A stretch of 21,132 nucleotides of DNA, from NCBI GenBank assembly GCA_014237955.1, contig JABABY010000011.1, positions 1 through 21,132 on the forward strand. Reading direction: 5' to 3'. The stretch's first letter is position 1. The number at the start of each line of letters is the position of its first letter. Below the pieces are notes generated by a model. The model worked only from the letters and a program-made list of their open reading frames with translations. It did no database searches and had not been told where the DNA came from. The DNA is from Planctomycetota bacterium (GTDB taxonomy: Bacteria > Planctomycetota > Planctomycetia > Pirellulales > UBA7805). Shown here in pieces: positions 8,409 to 17,572 of this stretch. Position numbers and translations under genes: made by a program.

Positions 8409-11400
8409 ATGCCCCAACACGCACTCCGCCAATCGCCCGCTGCAAGTGCTCCGCGAGGGAATATCTGGTCTGTCAGTTTTTTGGCCCTCCTCGTCACCCA
8501 ACTGCTCGGCGCACTGAATGACAACATGTTTCGCTGGCTGGTGATCGGCATTTGCAAAGACTATGTGCCGCCGGAAGATGCGCCTGTGGTCCTGTCAGCA
8601 GGACTGGCCTGTTTTGTCACGCCTTATATCTTTCTGGCGGTCCCGGCGGGCTATCTGTCCGACCGCTACAGCAAGCGGCAGGTGATCGTGGGCTGTAAGA
8701 TTGCCGAAATCTTCATCATGGCCCTGGGGATTGCGGCCGTGTTGCTCTGCAATCAGTTAGAAAATGTCTATGCGCTCTTTGCAGTTGTCTTTGTGATGGG
8801 GAGCCAGAGCGCGCTCTTCAGTCCTGCAAAACTGGGCAGCATTCCGGAGATCGTGGCACCGGAAAAGATATCTGCGGCCAACGGAATGCTGGGTTTGACG
8901 ACGGTGGTTTCGACCGTCGTCGGGTTTGCCGCGGGGATGTATCTCTCGGAGTTTACCGGTTACCGCGGACTCGACCACCTCTGGGTTTCTGCCACGGCGT
9001 TGATTGGTGTGGCGGTCCTAGGCTGGCTTAGCAGTCTGCGGATCGGTCGTTTGATCGCCGCCAGCCCACAGATTAAATTTCCCTGGCGGGCAGCGAGACA
9101 AACCTGGCGCGACTTGCGTAGCCTAATCACCAATCGAGCCATGTTCCGCGTTGCGATGGGGATCGCTCTATTCTGGACCCTCGGCTCCCTCGTCCAAATG
9201 AACATTGACCAGTTCGGATTTGAAGGGGGCATGGACCAGACGCAGATCGTTCCGCTGTTGGTCGCGATGGTTTTCGGTGTGGGACTGGGAAGCGTATTGG
9301 CGGGGATCTGGTCTGGTGGAAAGGTGGAGCTAGGAATCCTGCCTCTTGGAGCGGGCATCATCGCCATCAGCGCCTTAATGCTCTTCACCGTTCGAGGCGA
9401 ACTAGTGACGAGTGACGATCACTGGACGGCGATGCACGTCTGGGCCTGCCTCTGGCTGTTCACATTGGGCCTCGGGGCCGGGTTGTTCGATGTGCCCTTG
9501 ACTGCGTATATGCAACACCGGAGTCCACAAAAAACCCGCGGCAAAATTCTAGCGGCCAGCAACTTCATCACGTTTTGCGGCATGTTGGGTACCGCTGCAG
9601 TCTTCGCATACCTCAAACCAATCTATTCAGCCCGTACGATTTTTCTGTTCTCCGGACTCTTGACGGTGCCGGTGTTCTTTTATGTGATTTGGCTGTTGCC
9701 ACAGGCCACGGTGCGCTTTTGTGTCTGGCTGGCAAGTCACACGGTTTATCGCGTGACCATTCATGGCCGTGAACACCTTCCGGAGAGCGGCGGTGCCCTG
9801 CTGGCTGCAAATCACGTCACGGGAATGGATGGTGTCTTTTTGCTCGTTGCGTCCTCGCGCCCGGTGCGACTGGTGGTGCATCGAAACTACGCTGCCGGCT
9901 GGCCTCTTCGCCTGCTGGCCCGGATGATGCATGTGATCTGGATCGATGACGGCCCCAAGGCCATCCGCGGTGCGCTGCAAGCGGTCCGCCAGGCCGTGGA
10001 GGCAGGTGAACTGGTATGTATGTTTCCGGAGGGTCAGAAGACCCGCAGTGGTGCATTGCAGCCCTTCAGATCTGGTCTGCTCTCGGTGGTCGGCGGTACC
10101 GAAACGGCCGTAATTCCGGTCTACCTTGGCGGGCTGTGGGGGAGTATCTTTAGTTATCGTAATCGTGAAGCATACCGTCAGGAGAGATTGTCCCAGGGAG
10201 TCCGCAGATGGCGTTATCCCGTTTCGATCGACTTTGGGCCGCCTATAACCGCCGTCACAAGTGCCGAACAGGTGCGGGCAGCGGTTGCCTCGCTGGGCGA
10301 GAAAACGGCTCAAGAGACAATTGTAGTTGAGGAACCTAGACAGGCCATGAATCTGCCCGTTGCCTTTTTAAAGATGTGCCGCCGCTGCGGCGGACGATCA
10401 AAAATTGCGGACTTGGGAGCCGAACTCTCAGGCCGCGATCTACTGATCAGAACACTCATCCTGAGACGTTTGCTTCTTCGAGAAGTGTTGGCCGACGATG
10501 AGCGGTATGTAGGATTGCTTTTGCCGCCGTCGGTGGGTGGCGCCGTAGCCAATGCGGTGGCGCCGCTTTGTCGGCGGGTGCCGGTGAATCTGAATTACAC
10601 GCTCTCCTCGGATGTGATCAATCACTGTATCGCCGAGACTGGCATCCGCCATGTGCTGACCAGTCGCAGACTATTGGAAAAATTGGATCTCAACATCGAT
10701 GCCGAACTGATCTGCCTCGAGGATTTTAAAGACAAGGTCACGCTCGCCGACAAAATGATCGCCGCGCTGCAGGCCGTTGCAATGCCGATCGGCCTTCTGG
10801 CCCGACACTTCGGTGTTCATGATTTGAAGGACGAGGATGTGTTTACGGTCATTTTTACCTCCGGTTCCACAGGAGAACCGAAGGGGGTGATGCTCACGCT
10901 CGGAAACATCGGTTCGAATGTGACGGCAATCGATAGCGTGGTCCACTTGCACAAGGAGGATGTCTTGCTCGGCATCCTTCCGTTCTTCCATGTCTTTGGT
11001 TTTACGGCCACGCTCTGGACAGTGCTGACGCTGCCACCAAAGGGCATCTACCACTTCTCGCCGCTCGAAGCTCGTGAAATCGGCAAACTCTGTGGGCGTC
11101 ATAAGGCGACCATCATCTTGGCGACGCCGACCGTTCTGCGTGGATTCTTGCGGCGCTGCGAAGTCGAACAGTTTTCAGCAGTCGATGTGCTCGTGACCGG
11201 TGCGGAACGGCTTCCGGGCGAGTTGGCCGATGCTTTTGAAAAGAAATTTGGGATCCGGCCCATTGAGGGGTATGGCACGACCGAACTCTCTCCGTTGTCG
11301 GCACTCAATATTCCGCCGAGTCGGGCCCGGAATAATCCAGGCGAAGGGGTCCGCGAGGGCACGATTGGGCGATCGATCCCAGATGTCGATGCCAAGGTCG

Positions 11401-11936
11401 TTCACCTGGATACTGGTGAGGATCTCCCGCCCGGTAGCGAGGGAATGTTGCTATTTCGTGGCCCCAACGTGATGAAGGGGTATCTGAATGACGCTGAGAA
11501 AACGGCAGAGGTGATTCGAGACGGTTGGTATGTGACGGGCGATATTGCCAAGATCGATGCGGATGGTTTTATTCAAATCACTGGACGGGAGAGCCGTTTT
11601 TCGAAGATTGGTGGCGAAATGGTCCCGCATCTGCGGATTGAAGATGCGATTATGGAATTGCTCTTCGGTGACGTTGATGAAGAGCATGAAAATGAGGTTG
11701 TTGTGACGGCGGTTCCCGATACGAAAAAGGGGGAGCGGATTGTCGTGCTTTACGTGCGCCTCGCCAAGAGTCCGGAAGAGATCTGTCGCGGCCTACAAGA
11801 GTCGGGTCTGCCGGCACTCTGGGTACCTACCACCGAAAGTTTTGTTGAGGTCGAGTCGATTCCGGTTTTGGGTACAGGCAAACTCGACTTGAAGGCCGTC
11901 AAGGAACTGGCGCTCCGCAAATGCCCGATAAAATAA
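8409..11936 (+). CDS. MFS transporter / PlsC acyltransferase / acyl-ACP (acyl-CoA) synthetase fusion, LplT-Aas-like
   Basis: This single chain of about 1175 residues corresponds to the E. coli lysophospholipid flippase LplT joined to the two-domain enzyme Aas. Residues about 15-430 are a multi-span major facilitator domain, opening with a TQLLGALNDNMFRW segment typical of LplT-like proteins. About 437-640 is a PlsC-type acyltransferase with NHVTGMD (H469, D474, the HX4D motif) and FPEGQKTRSG (539 onward). About 690-1175 is an AMP-binding adenylate-forming domain with FTSGSTGEPKG (816-826), GYGTTE (954-959), a GWYVTGD motif and the C-terminal lysine K1158 in GTGKLD. Known function of the family: import lysophospholipid, activate a fatty acid and re-acylate the lipid at the inner membrane. 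I chose the ATG at 8409, with GGTGG upstream. An ATG at 8373 is possible, and the frame is open back to 8166 with no domain content. It stands alone as a transcription unit. Confidence 0.92.
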   Translation: MPQHALRQSPAASAPRGNIWSVSFLALLVTQLLGALNDNMFRWLVIGICKDYVPPEDAPVVLSAGLACFVTPYIFLAVPAGYLSDRYSKRQVIVGCKIAEIFIMALGIAAVLLCNQLENVYALFAVVFVMGSQSALFSPAKLGSIPEIVAPEKISAANGMLGLTTVVSTVVGFAAGMYLSEFTGYRGLDHLWVSATALIGVAVLGWLSSLRIGRLIAASPQIKFPWRAARQTWRDLRSLITNRAMFRVAMGIALFWTLGSLVQMNIDQFGFEGGMDQTQIVPLLVAMVFGVGLGSVLAGIWSGGKVELGILPLGAGIIAISALMLFTVRGELVTSDDHWTAMHVWACLWLFTLGLGAGLFDVPLTAYMQHRSPQKTRGKILAASNFITFCGMLGTAAVFAYLKPIYSARTIFLFSGLLTVPVFFYVIWLLPQATVRFCVWLASHTVYRVTIHGREHLPESGGALLAANHVTGMDGVFLLVASSRPVRLVVHRNYAAGWPLRLLARMMHVIWIDDGPKAIRGALQAVRQAVEAGELVCMFPEGQKTRSGALQPFRSGLLSVVGGTETAVIPVYLGGLWGSIFSYRNREAYRQERLSQGVRRWRYPVSIDFGPPITAVTSAEQVRAAVASLGEKTAQETIVVEEPRQAMNLPVAFLKMCRRCGGRSKIADLGAELSGRDLLIRTLILRRLLLREVLADDERYVGLLLPPSVGGAVANAVAPLCRRVPVNLNYTLSSDVINHCIAETGIRHVLTSRRLLEKLDLNIDAELICLEDFKDKVTLADKMIAALQAVAMPIGLLARHFGVHDLKDEDVFTVIFTSGSTGEPKGVMLTLGNIGSNVTAIDSVVHLHKEDVLLGILPFFHVFGFTATLWTVLTLPPKGIYHFSPLEAREIGKLCGRHKATIILATPTVLRGFLRRCEVEQFSAVDVLVTGAERLPGELADAFEKKFGIRPIEGYGTTELSPLSALNIPPSRARNNPGEGVREGTIGRSIPDVDAKVVHLDTGEDLPPGSEGMLLFRGPNVMKGYLNDAEKTAEVIRDGWYVTGDIAKIDADGFIQITGRESRFSKIGGEMVPHLRIEDAIMELLFGDVDEEHENEVVVTAVPDTKKGERIVVLYVRLAKSPEEICRGLQESGLPALWVPTTESFVEVESIPVLGTGKLDLKAVKELALRKCPIK

Positions 11937-12002
11937 ACATCGGGATTGTTTTTGCGTAGAAGAAGAATCACGCGCACAGCGAGAAGTTGCGGGTGGGTGC
12001 GT

Positions 12003-12905
12003 CTACCTCGTATCCTTCGAGATGGAAGGGGCCTCTTTGGCGATTGCGCTGTTGGCCGCTTTTGCGGTATGGTGGCGCAAGAGTGCCCTTCGGTACACCG
12101 TGCCGGCATGTAGGGCGAATTCATTGCGGACATCATCATCGACCTCAACGAGTCGGCTTGCCAAGTGTTGGACTCCGGGGCCATTTTCTTCGGTGGTCCG
12201 GGAAAGCTTGGTGACAAAGCTGGCCGTTTCCATAAAGTTCTGTTCGGTAGTGTTCCCGATCAGATTTTGAAATGTTCGAGCGATCAGATCGACACCTACA
12301 TTTTTTACGTCAACATAAAGATCCATTTTACTGCGGACATACTGCCGTCCATTCTTGTGTGGGACAAATTCAGTATGCAGTACGAGCAGGCAGTCGGCTC
12401 GGATAGGTCGTTTGGTAAGGTTTCCCGTATACGAACCCTTGCCATAAAGAACGTGAACATCCTGATCGCCGTAGAGAAACTCTAGATTGCCTATGGTGCC
12501 TGCACCATCGGTCGCCGTAAATCGGCCCGGTCCGTCGCGGGTGATCGTCATTTCGGTGGCGTCCATCAGTTGCCAAATCCCAACGATCACTTCAGGATGA
12601 CGAATTAAAAACATATAGTAGCGGGGATCGCAGTCAATCATCTGCGGTTTCATCTGCCGGTAAACGCTCGTTTGATTGATGACCGACAATACTTTTTCCC
12701 GTGCATCGGCATCGAGTCGATCCATAGGAATCCGGTTGAGGCCTTCGGCTTGCGGTTTTTGTTTGCCACCAAAGAACAGGGGAGGGGCTGAGATTGCGCT
12801 TTTTGCGGTCGCCGAAAGCACCGCGACTAAAAGGAGCCAACACAATGTGCTTTGGCGCACCGACAGGATTCTATGCGCGGTTTTGTCTACACAGCTTCGC
12901 TTCAT
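12003..12905 (-). CDS. Secreted protein of unknown function
   Basis: A 300-residue protein with an N-terminal signal sequence: a basic n-region, a hydrophobic stretch LCWLLLVAVL (21-30) and a probable signal peptidase I site after the SAISA segment (residue 40). The mature part mixes alpha and beta character and has no motif I recognise. The central stretch around MTITRDGPGRFT, LEFLYGD and VLYGKGSYTGNL is beta-rich and might be a barrel or lipocalin-like fold, but that is a guess. The start is the ATG at 12905, with GGGG about six bases upstream. An ATG at 12929 adds eight residues and has no ribosome-binding site. It lies downstream of the SH3 protein gene on the same strand after 319 bases and converges on the lipid-repair fusion gene (66-base gap). 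The gene itself is credible from its length, signal peptide and composition. Confidence 0.75.
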   Translation of the reverse strand: MKRSCVDKTAHRILSVRQSTLCWLLLVAVLSATAKSAISAPPLFFGGKQKPQAEGLNRIPMDRLDADAREKVLSVINQTSVYRQMKPQMIDCDPRYYMFLIRHPEVIVGIWQLMDATEMTITRDGPGRFTATDGAGTIGNLEFLYGDQDVHVLYGKGSYTGNLTKRPIRADCLLVLHTEFVPHKNGRQYVRSKMDLYVDVKNVGVDLIARTFQNLIGNTTEQNFMETASFVTKLSRTTEENGPGVQHLASRLVEVDDDVRNEFALHAGTVYRRALLRHHTAKAANSAIAKEAPSISKDTR

Positions 12906-13224
12906 CACCAACCCCGAATCGGTATCCATTGGAACGTACGCTGTATCAATTATTCGGTTCAGGTAAGGTGTTCGGGTCAGTTAATTTTGGAAACCGGCCT
13001 GTGAGGGTTTCAAAAGCGAGCGTTTCTACAGCGGTCGGATAAAACCGGGCTAGAAATACTTGTGAATTGCTTCGTAGGACACGTCTTGGCAGAGAGAATG
13101 GCATTGCTGGCAGTATTAGCAATGCCGATGCCATCAACGCTGCATGAGAGGCGGGGAATTGGTCCGCTCGTTTGCTCTGCAGAGAGAAAGGCCGGTTCGC
13201 GAAGAACCAACTTTGTGGGGCGAA
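12906..13224. other. 319-bp intergenic region between the two secreted-protein genes
   Basis: No credible gene is seen; the frames crossing it give short, compositionally poor peptides. Its one clear structure is the 9-bp inverted repeat at 13100-13126. The promoter of the downstream gene should be here but no good consensus match was found. Confidence 0.5.
13100..13126 (-). terminator. 9-bp perfect inverted repeat, possible terminator of the SH3 protein gene
   Basis: GGCATTGCT (13100-13108) and AGCAATGCC (13118-13126) are exact reverse complements around a 9-base loop. On the minus strand the stem is followed by ATTCTCTCTG, a weak T-rich tail. It sits about 100 bases past the stop codon of the SH3 protein gene. 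It could end that transcript, or be a processing or protein-binding site. Confidence 0.4.
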
Positions 13225-14382
13225 CTACCGCCGAGGTCGCCCAGGCCGGTCGGCAACGAGGGCGGTCGCCTCAAGCCTTTCGACCTGGCTGACGGAGAGA
13301 TGGGTCTTCTTGAGTCGCGGCATATAACCGCGAGCACCAGAAACTCCAACGACTTTGCCGAGATGGGGTCGCAGATCAACGCCAGTGGCGGGCGACACAA
13401 ACATGATCACCTTGCCTTTAACATCAGTGAGTGCGAACTTCGGTGCGCCCTGTTTCTTCGACACTACCGGAGTCAGTCGTCCCACACCCTGGAAGGAGGG
13501 AATCTTTTTAAGCGGATTTTCTGGAGGTGTGGCAAGAGTGACCTGCCGGGAGGTTTTCTCCGGCATGCTCTCGCCACTGGCCAGGGTCTTATCTTTAAGG
13601 GCCTCAAACCTAGCGATCTCGGTTAAGACCAATCGGGCTCGACCCCGCTCGAGGGCCGTTTGAGCATTTTGCAGTTGGGTCTCGGCACGCATTTTAAGTT
13701 CGTCAAAATCCCAGGTTGCTAGGGGGCCGGCGATGATCATTGAAAGTTCGAGGTCCATCCGGATCGGTTTCTCTACCGGCTCTAGAATTTCTGGGGAACC
13801 CGAGACAATACCGGTCTGATGCTGGAGTTGTACGTAGGCCTCTGGATCATCAACGAACGCATTGTGGCGTTCGGCGAGGGCACCACTCTGCTCGATGTGT
13901 TCTCCTGAGATCCAGCGAAATTCTCCACTCGGCGGTAGGATCTTGTACCATCTCTCAGCCACGGCGTCTTCTTGCCGGATGAACTCTTTTTCGCCAACAA
14001 TCTCGAGGGTCTCCCCCTTCTCCAGATGGACCTGTTGCACCGTGCGTGCGTCGGTCAGTCGGCTGCCGACATAGGCAACCGCTCCAGAGACCATTACCTC
14101 GGCCAGATTGTCGTCGTACAGTTTTAACTTGGCAGCACTGACCCATGAAAAACTTCCTTCAGGGGGTCGGATCGCATACCAGTCGCCTATTTCATGGCGA
14201 TAAATTTCTACCTCTTTGCCACGCGTCAAAAGGTCGGTCGGGTAGTGTTTTTCAGTCGGGCCGCTGCGGACGGGAGTCTGGTCGCGTAGGACCTTGGCCG
14301 TGTAGGGATAATCATCCCCGCCAAGTGCGACCGTAGGGCCGAAGACAATCAGGGACATCAATAAAAACCAACCAGCCCGCAT
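13225..14382 (-). CDS. Exported protein with two bacterial SH3-like domains
   Basis: A 385-residue protein. The signal peptide spans residues 1 to about 21 (WFLLMSLIVFG core, VALGG end). Two SH3-like domains follow: the first at about 27-92, with VRSGPT near its start and GDWYAI then FSWVSA near its end; the second at about 93-168, with the matching RWYKI and FRWISG. A helical, charged segment around 225-275 may form a coiled coil. The C-terminal part (about 310-372) is beta-rich, with short glycine-bounded strands such as KGKVIMFVSP and GKVVGVSG, and may be a third small barrel. Such domains usually bind cell-wall or envelope ligands, so a periplasmic or envelope role is inferred. The start is firm: GGAGG sits six bases before the ATG. 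It is divergent from leuS and may share its 280-base upstream region. The ligand is unknown. Confidence 0.88.
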   Translation of the reverse strand: MRAGWFLLMSLIVFGPTVALGGDDYPYTAKVLRDQTPVRSGPTEKHYPTDLLTRGKEVEIYRHEIGDWYAIRPPEGSFSWVSAAKLKLYDDNLAEVMVSGAVAYVGSRLTDARTVQQVHLEKGETLEIVGEKEFIRQEDAVAERWYKILPPSGEFRWISGEHIEQSGALAERHNAFVDDPEAYVQLQHQTGIVSGSPEILEPVEKPIRMDLELSMIIAGPLATWDFDELKMRAETQLQNAQTALERGRARLVLTEIARFEALKDKTLASGESMPEKTSRQVTLATPPENPLKKIPSFQGVGRLTPVVSKKQGAPKFALTDVKGKVIMFVSPATGVDLRPHLGKVVGVSGARGYMPRLKKTHLSVSQVERLEATALVADRPGRPRR

Positions 14383-14662
14383 AGCGAACCTCCGTCAATG
14401 CGTTAAGAGCTTGGATACATTGGCGCGAAATCGTATCAAGCCGCTGCTTTTAGCGAAATCGGTTTATGAGAACAACCTCATTCTCCCCATCTCCTAGACA
14501 AGAACATCGGCCTGGAGTCTTGTGTTCCCACGCGACACGGTTTCCCCGCTCCTTTGGCGGTGTGGGCCAAAAAACAGACCAGCCACCCTACGCTGCCAGC
14601 GGTGCAATCACTAGAATCGTAGTGTACATTTGACGCTTGCGCACCCTGTCTTTGGTAACCCC
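14383..14662. other. 280-bp divergent promoter region between the SH3 protein gene and leuS
   Basis: On the plus strand TAGAAT at 14612-14617 matches the -10 consensus at 5 of 6 bases but lacks a good -35. A start near 14624 would give leuS a leader of about 40 bases and favours the ATG at 14663 over the TTG at 14630. On the minus strand a TTGATA-like -35 precedes a weak -10 upstream of the SH3 gene. A 6-bp hairpin TTTGGC/GCCAAA lies at 14553-14571. No T-box sequence was recognised. Confidence 0.35.
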
Positions 14663-17521
14663 ATGCCCCGCTACAATCCCGCCCAGATCGAACCGGAGTG
14701 GCAACGGTACTGGGAGGAAAACCGAACGTTTGCCACCCCGCGAGTGCCAGAGGGGCAGAAGGTCTATGCGCTCGATATGTTTCCTTATCCGAGTGGCGAT
14801 GGATTACACGTCGGGCATCCGGAGGGTTATACCGCAACCGATATCGTCAGTCGCTTTGCCCGCATGCGCGGCGCGGCGGTAATGCATCCCATGGGGTTCG
14901 ATTCGTTCGGCTTGCCGGCCGAAGAGCATGCGATCAAAACCAACACCCCACCACGCATCCAGACCGAAAAGAATATTGAAAACTTTCGCCGCCAGTTAAA
15001 AATGCTCGGCTTCAGTTACGACTGGGATCGGGAATTAGCGACCACCGATGTCGGTTATTTTCGTTGGACACAATGGATTTTTCTGCAGCTTTACGATACC
15101 TGGTTCGATGCGTCCGAGCAGAGAGGTAGGCCGATTGACGAGTTGCCGATCCCGGAAAGTGTTTCTGCGGAAGGCGAAGATGCCCTGCGACAATACCGGG
15201 ATGAGCACCGTTTGGCGTATCAGACCTATGCACCGGTCAATTGGTGCCCGGTGCTGGGAACGGTACTTGCGAACGAGGAAGTGACCGACGGTGTCAGTGA
15301 AGTTGGTGGACATCCGGTTACAAGGATGCCACTGCGACAGTGGATGTTGCGTATTACCGCCTATGCGGAACGCCTTGAAGAGGGGTTGGATAAACTCGAC
15401 TGGCCGGAAAGTATCAAAACGTTACAGCGCAACTGGATTGGCCGCAGTACGGGAGCCGAAGTCGATTTTTTCATTGGTAGCGATACCGACTCCGAACTCT
15501 GGCAAGCCGAACGGGCCGCAGGAGGTTTTCCCCGTAAGCCGGAAGAGTGCGTGTTGCGCGTTTATACAACACGGCCCGATACGCTCTACGGAGCCACCTA
15601 CATGGTCATCGCTCCTGAGCATCCTGCTGTTGCGCAACTCACCACGGATGAGACGCGAGCCGTGGTTCTGGAGTATTGCGATGCTGCACAGCGAAAAAGT
15701 GATTTAGATCGAACGGAATTGGCAAAAGAAAAAACGGGTGTCTTTTCGGGTTCCTATGCAAAAAATCCAGTTAGCGGTGAGCGCGTGCCGATCTGGATTG
15801 CGGACTATGTGCTGATCAGTTACGGCACCGGTGCGATCATGGCGGTGCCGGCCCACGATGAACGAGACTTTGAATTTGCCAGCGCGTTTGATATTCCCAT
15901 CGTTCCGGTGGTCGATCCCGGGACCGAGGATGAAGGCCCGCAAGCGTCTTCGCTGCCCGCTCGTGAGGATGTGCTTGCTGGCAAGGCTGTGTTTGCAGGC
16001 GAGGGCATTGTGGTCGGTTCGGGCCAATACAATGGGCTCACGACAAAAGAGTTTAAGCAGAACATTACAGCAGATCTCTCTGAGCAGGGTCTGGGGCGAG
16101 CGGCAACGAATTTTAAGCTACGGGACTGGCTTTTCAGTCGGCAGCGGTTTTGGGGCGAACCTTTTCCGATCCTGCATGAATTGGATGAACATGGAGAGCC
16201 GACGGGATTCGTTCGGTCGGTAGACGAAGCATCTCTCCCGGTCGATTTGCCAAAAATTGAAGATTATCAACGGCATGGTCGTGTCGACCCGCCACTCGAG
16301 AAAGCTCCCGAGCATTGGTTGTATCCGGTCATTGACGGTGTCCGCTACAAGCGCGAAACCAACACGATGCCCCAATGGGCCGGTAGCTGTTGGTACTACC
16401 TCCGTTTTCTCGATCCCCGAAATGCTGAGCGGCTCGTCGATCCGGAAATAGAACGTGCCTGGATGCCGGTCGATCTCTATATCGGAGGTGCTGAACATGC
16501 GGTACTGCATCTCCTCTATTCTCGATTTTGGCACAAGGTGCTGTTCGATCGTGGCTTTGTGAGTACCGACGAGCCCTATCAAAAATTAGTGAACCAGGGG
16601 ATGATTCTCGGCCAGGTTGAATTTACCGGGTACCAGCGCGAGAACGGCGACTGGATTAGCGCAACGGATGTACGGCGGGATGAAAACGGCCGGTGGCTGG
16701 AAAGAACGAGTCGCGAGGTTCTGCAGCCTGTGAGTGTGCCGATCGAATCGTGCGAGAAGCAGGGTGAGTCTTTTGTGCTTTCGGAAAACCCCGAGGTCCG
16801 ACTCGAGAGCCGTGCCCACAAGATGTCCAAGAGTCGTGGAAACGTCGTCAACCCCGACATGGTGGTCAAAGAATACGGTGCCGATGCCCTCCGCCTCTAT
16901 GAGATGTTCATGGGACCACTCACCGCGACCAAGCCCTGGAACATGGATGGTGTTCAAGGAGTCCGCGGATTTTTAGACCGGGTTTGGCGATTAATCGTTG
17001 ATGAGCGAAGTGAGGAACTCTGTGTCCATAGTGCGATTGCAGATATTGAGCCGACTGTTGAGCAGAACCGCATCCTGCATAAGACAATTAAGGCCGTGAC
17101 GGAAGATTTCAATTCGCTCAGTTTCAACACGGCCATTGCAAGAATGATGGAGTTTACAAATTTCTTTCACAAACAGGACTCGCGACCGAAGGATGCGATG
17201 GAGCAGTTGGTCTTGCTGCTTGCCCCGATGGCTCCCCATATTTGTGAGGAATTGTGGCGATTGCTCGGCCACACAGAAACATTGGCCTACGCATCCTGGC
17301 CACTGTATGACGATTCTCTCATTCAGGAGGATACGTTAGAAATACCAGTTCAGGTCAAAGGGCGTTTGCGAAGTAAGATCCGAGTAGCGGCTGGCGCCGA
17401 TGCGGACACGATCGAATCGGTGGCCCGAGAAGATGAAAAAGTCGCGGATCTATTGGCGGACCAGGAAGTGGTTAAAGTGATTGTTGTTCCGGGCCGCCTC
17501 GTTAATTTCGTTACGCGGTGA
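14663..17521 (+). CDS. leuS: Leucyl-tRNA synthetase
   Basis: Cytoplasmic class I aminoacyl-tRNA synthetase that charges tRNA-Leu with leucine. The 952 residues fit the bacterial enzyme. Motifs: the HIGH signature as HVGH (49-52), zinc-region/linker VNWCP, the CP1 editing domain with TTRPDTLYGAT and GTGAIMAVPAHDERDFEFA including the conserved Asp, a leucine-specific insertion at about 650-717, and KMSKS (720-724) followed by RGNVVNPD. An insertion of roughly 30 residues sits before VNWCP (about 150-185). I chose the ATG at 14663 because MPRYNPAQIEPEWQ is the standard family N-terminus; a TTG at 14630 would add 11 atypical residues. glgC follows after 51 bases on the same strand, so the two may be co-transcribed. 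Confidence 0.98.
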   Translation: MPRYNPAQIEPEWQRYWEENRTFATPRVPEGQKVYALDMFPYPSGDGLHVGHPEGYTATDIVSRFARMRGAAVMHPMGFDSFGLPAEEHAIKTNTPPRIQTEKNIENFRRQLKMLGFSYDWDRELATTDVGYFRWTQWIFLQLYDTWFDASEQRGRPIDELPIPESVSAEGEDALRQYRDEHRLAYQTYAPVNWCPVLGTVLANEEVTDGVSEVGGHPVTRMPLRQWMLRITAYAERLEEGLDKLDWPESIKTLQRNWIGRSTGAEVDFFIGSDTDSELWQAERAAGGFPRKPEECVLRVYTTRPDTLYGATYMVIAPEHPAVAQLTTDETRAVVLEYCDAAQRKSDLDRTELAKEKTGVFSGSYAKNPVSGERVPIWIADYVLISYGTGAIMAVPAHDERDFEFASAFDIPIVPVVDPGTEDEGPQASSLPAREDVLAGKAVFAGEGIVVGSGQYNGLTTKEFKQNITADLSEQGLGRAATNFKLRDWLFSRQRFWGEPFPILHELDEHGEPTGFVRSVDEASLPVDLPKIEDYQRHGRVDPPLEKAPEHWLYPVIDGVRYKRETNTMPQWAGSCWYYLRFLDPRNAERLVDPEIERAWMPVDLYIGGAEHAVLHLLYSRFWHKVLFDRGFVSTDEPYQKLVNQGMILGQVEFTGYQRENGDWISATDVRRDENGRWLERTSREVLQPVSVPIESCEKQGESFVLSENPEVRLESRAHKMSKSRGNVVNPDMVVKEYGADALRLYEMFMGPLTATKPWNMDGVQGVRGFLDRVWRLIVDERSEELCVHSAIADIEPTVEQNRILHKTIKAVTEDFNSLSFNTAIARMMEFTNFFHKQDSRPKDAMEQLVLLLAPMAPHICEELWRLLGHTETLAYASWPLYDDSLIQEDTLEIPVQVKGRLRSKIRVAAGADADTIESVAREDEKVADLLADQEVVKVIVVPGRLVNFVTR

Positions 17522-17572
17522 GGTCGTTTTGGGAGTCGATCTGAGAAGACATTTAGCAGAAAGTAAAATCGC

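Noticed and set aside
9627..10313. Minus-strand 228-codon frame within the acyltransferase region
   Set aside because: His/Gln/Arg-rich shadow opposite a well-supported gene.
12946..13137. Minus-strand 63-codon frame in the gap between the secreted-protein genes
   Set aside because: It starts just upstream of the palindrome and reads through it, has no ribosome-binding site and has unnatural composition.
14630..14662. TTG start for leuS
   Set aside because: It adds 11 residues not seen in the family and lies too close to the likely transcription start near 14624.
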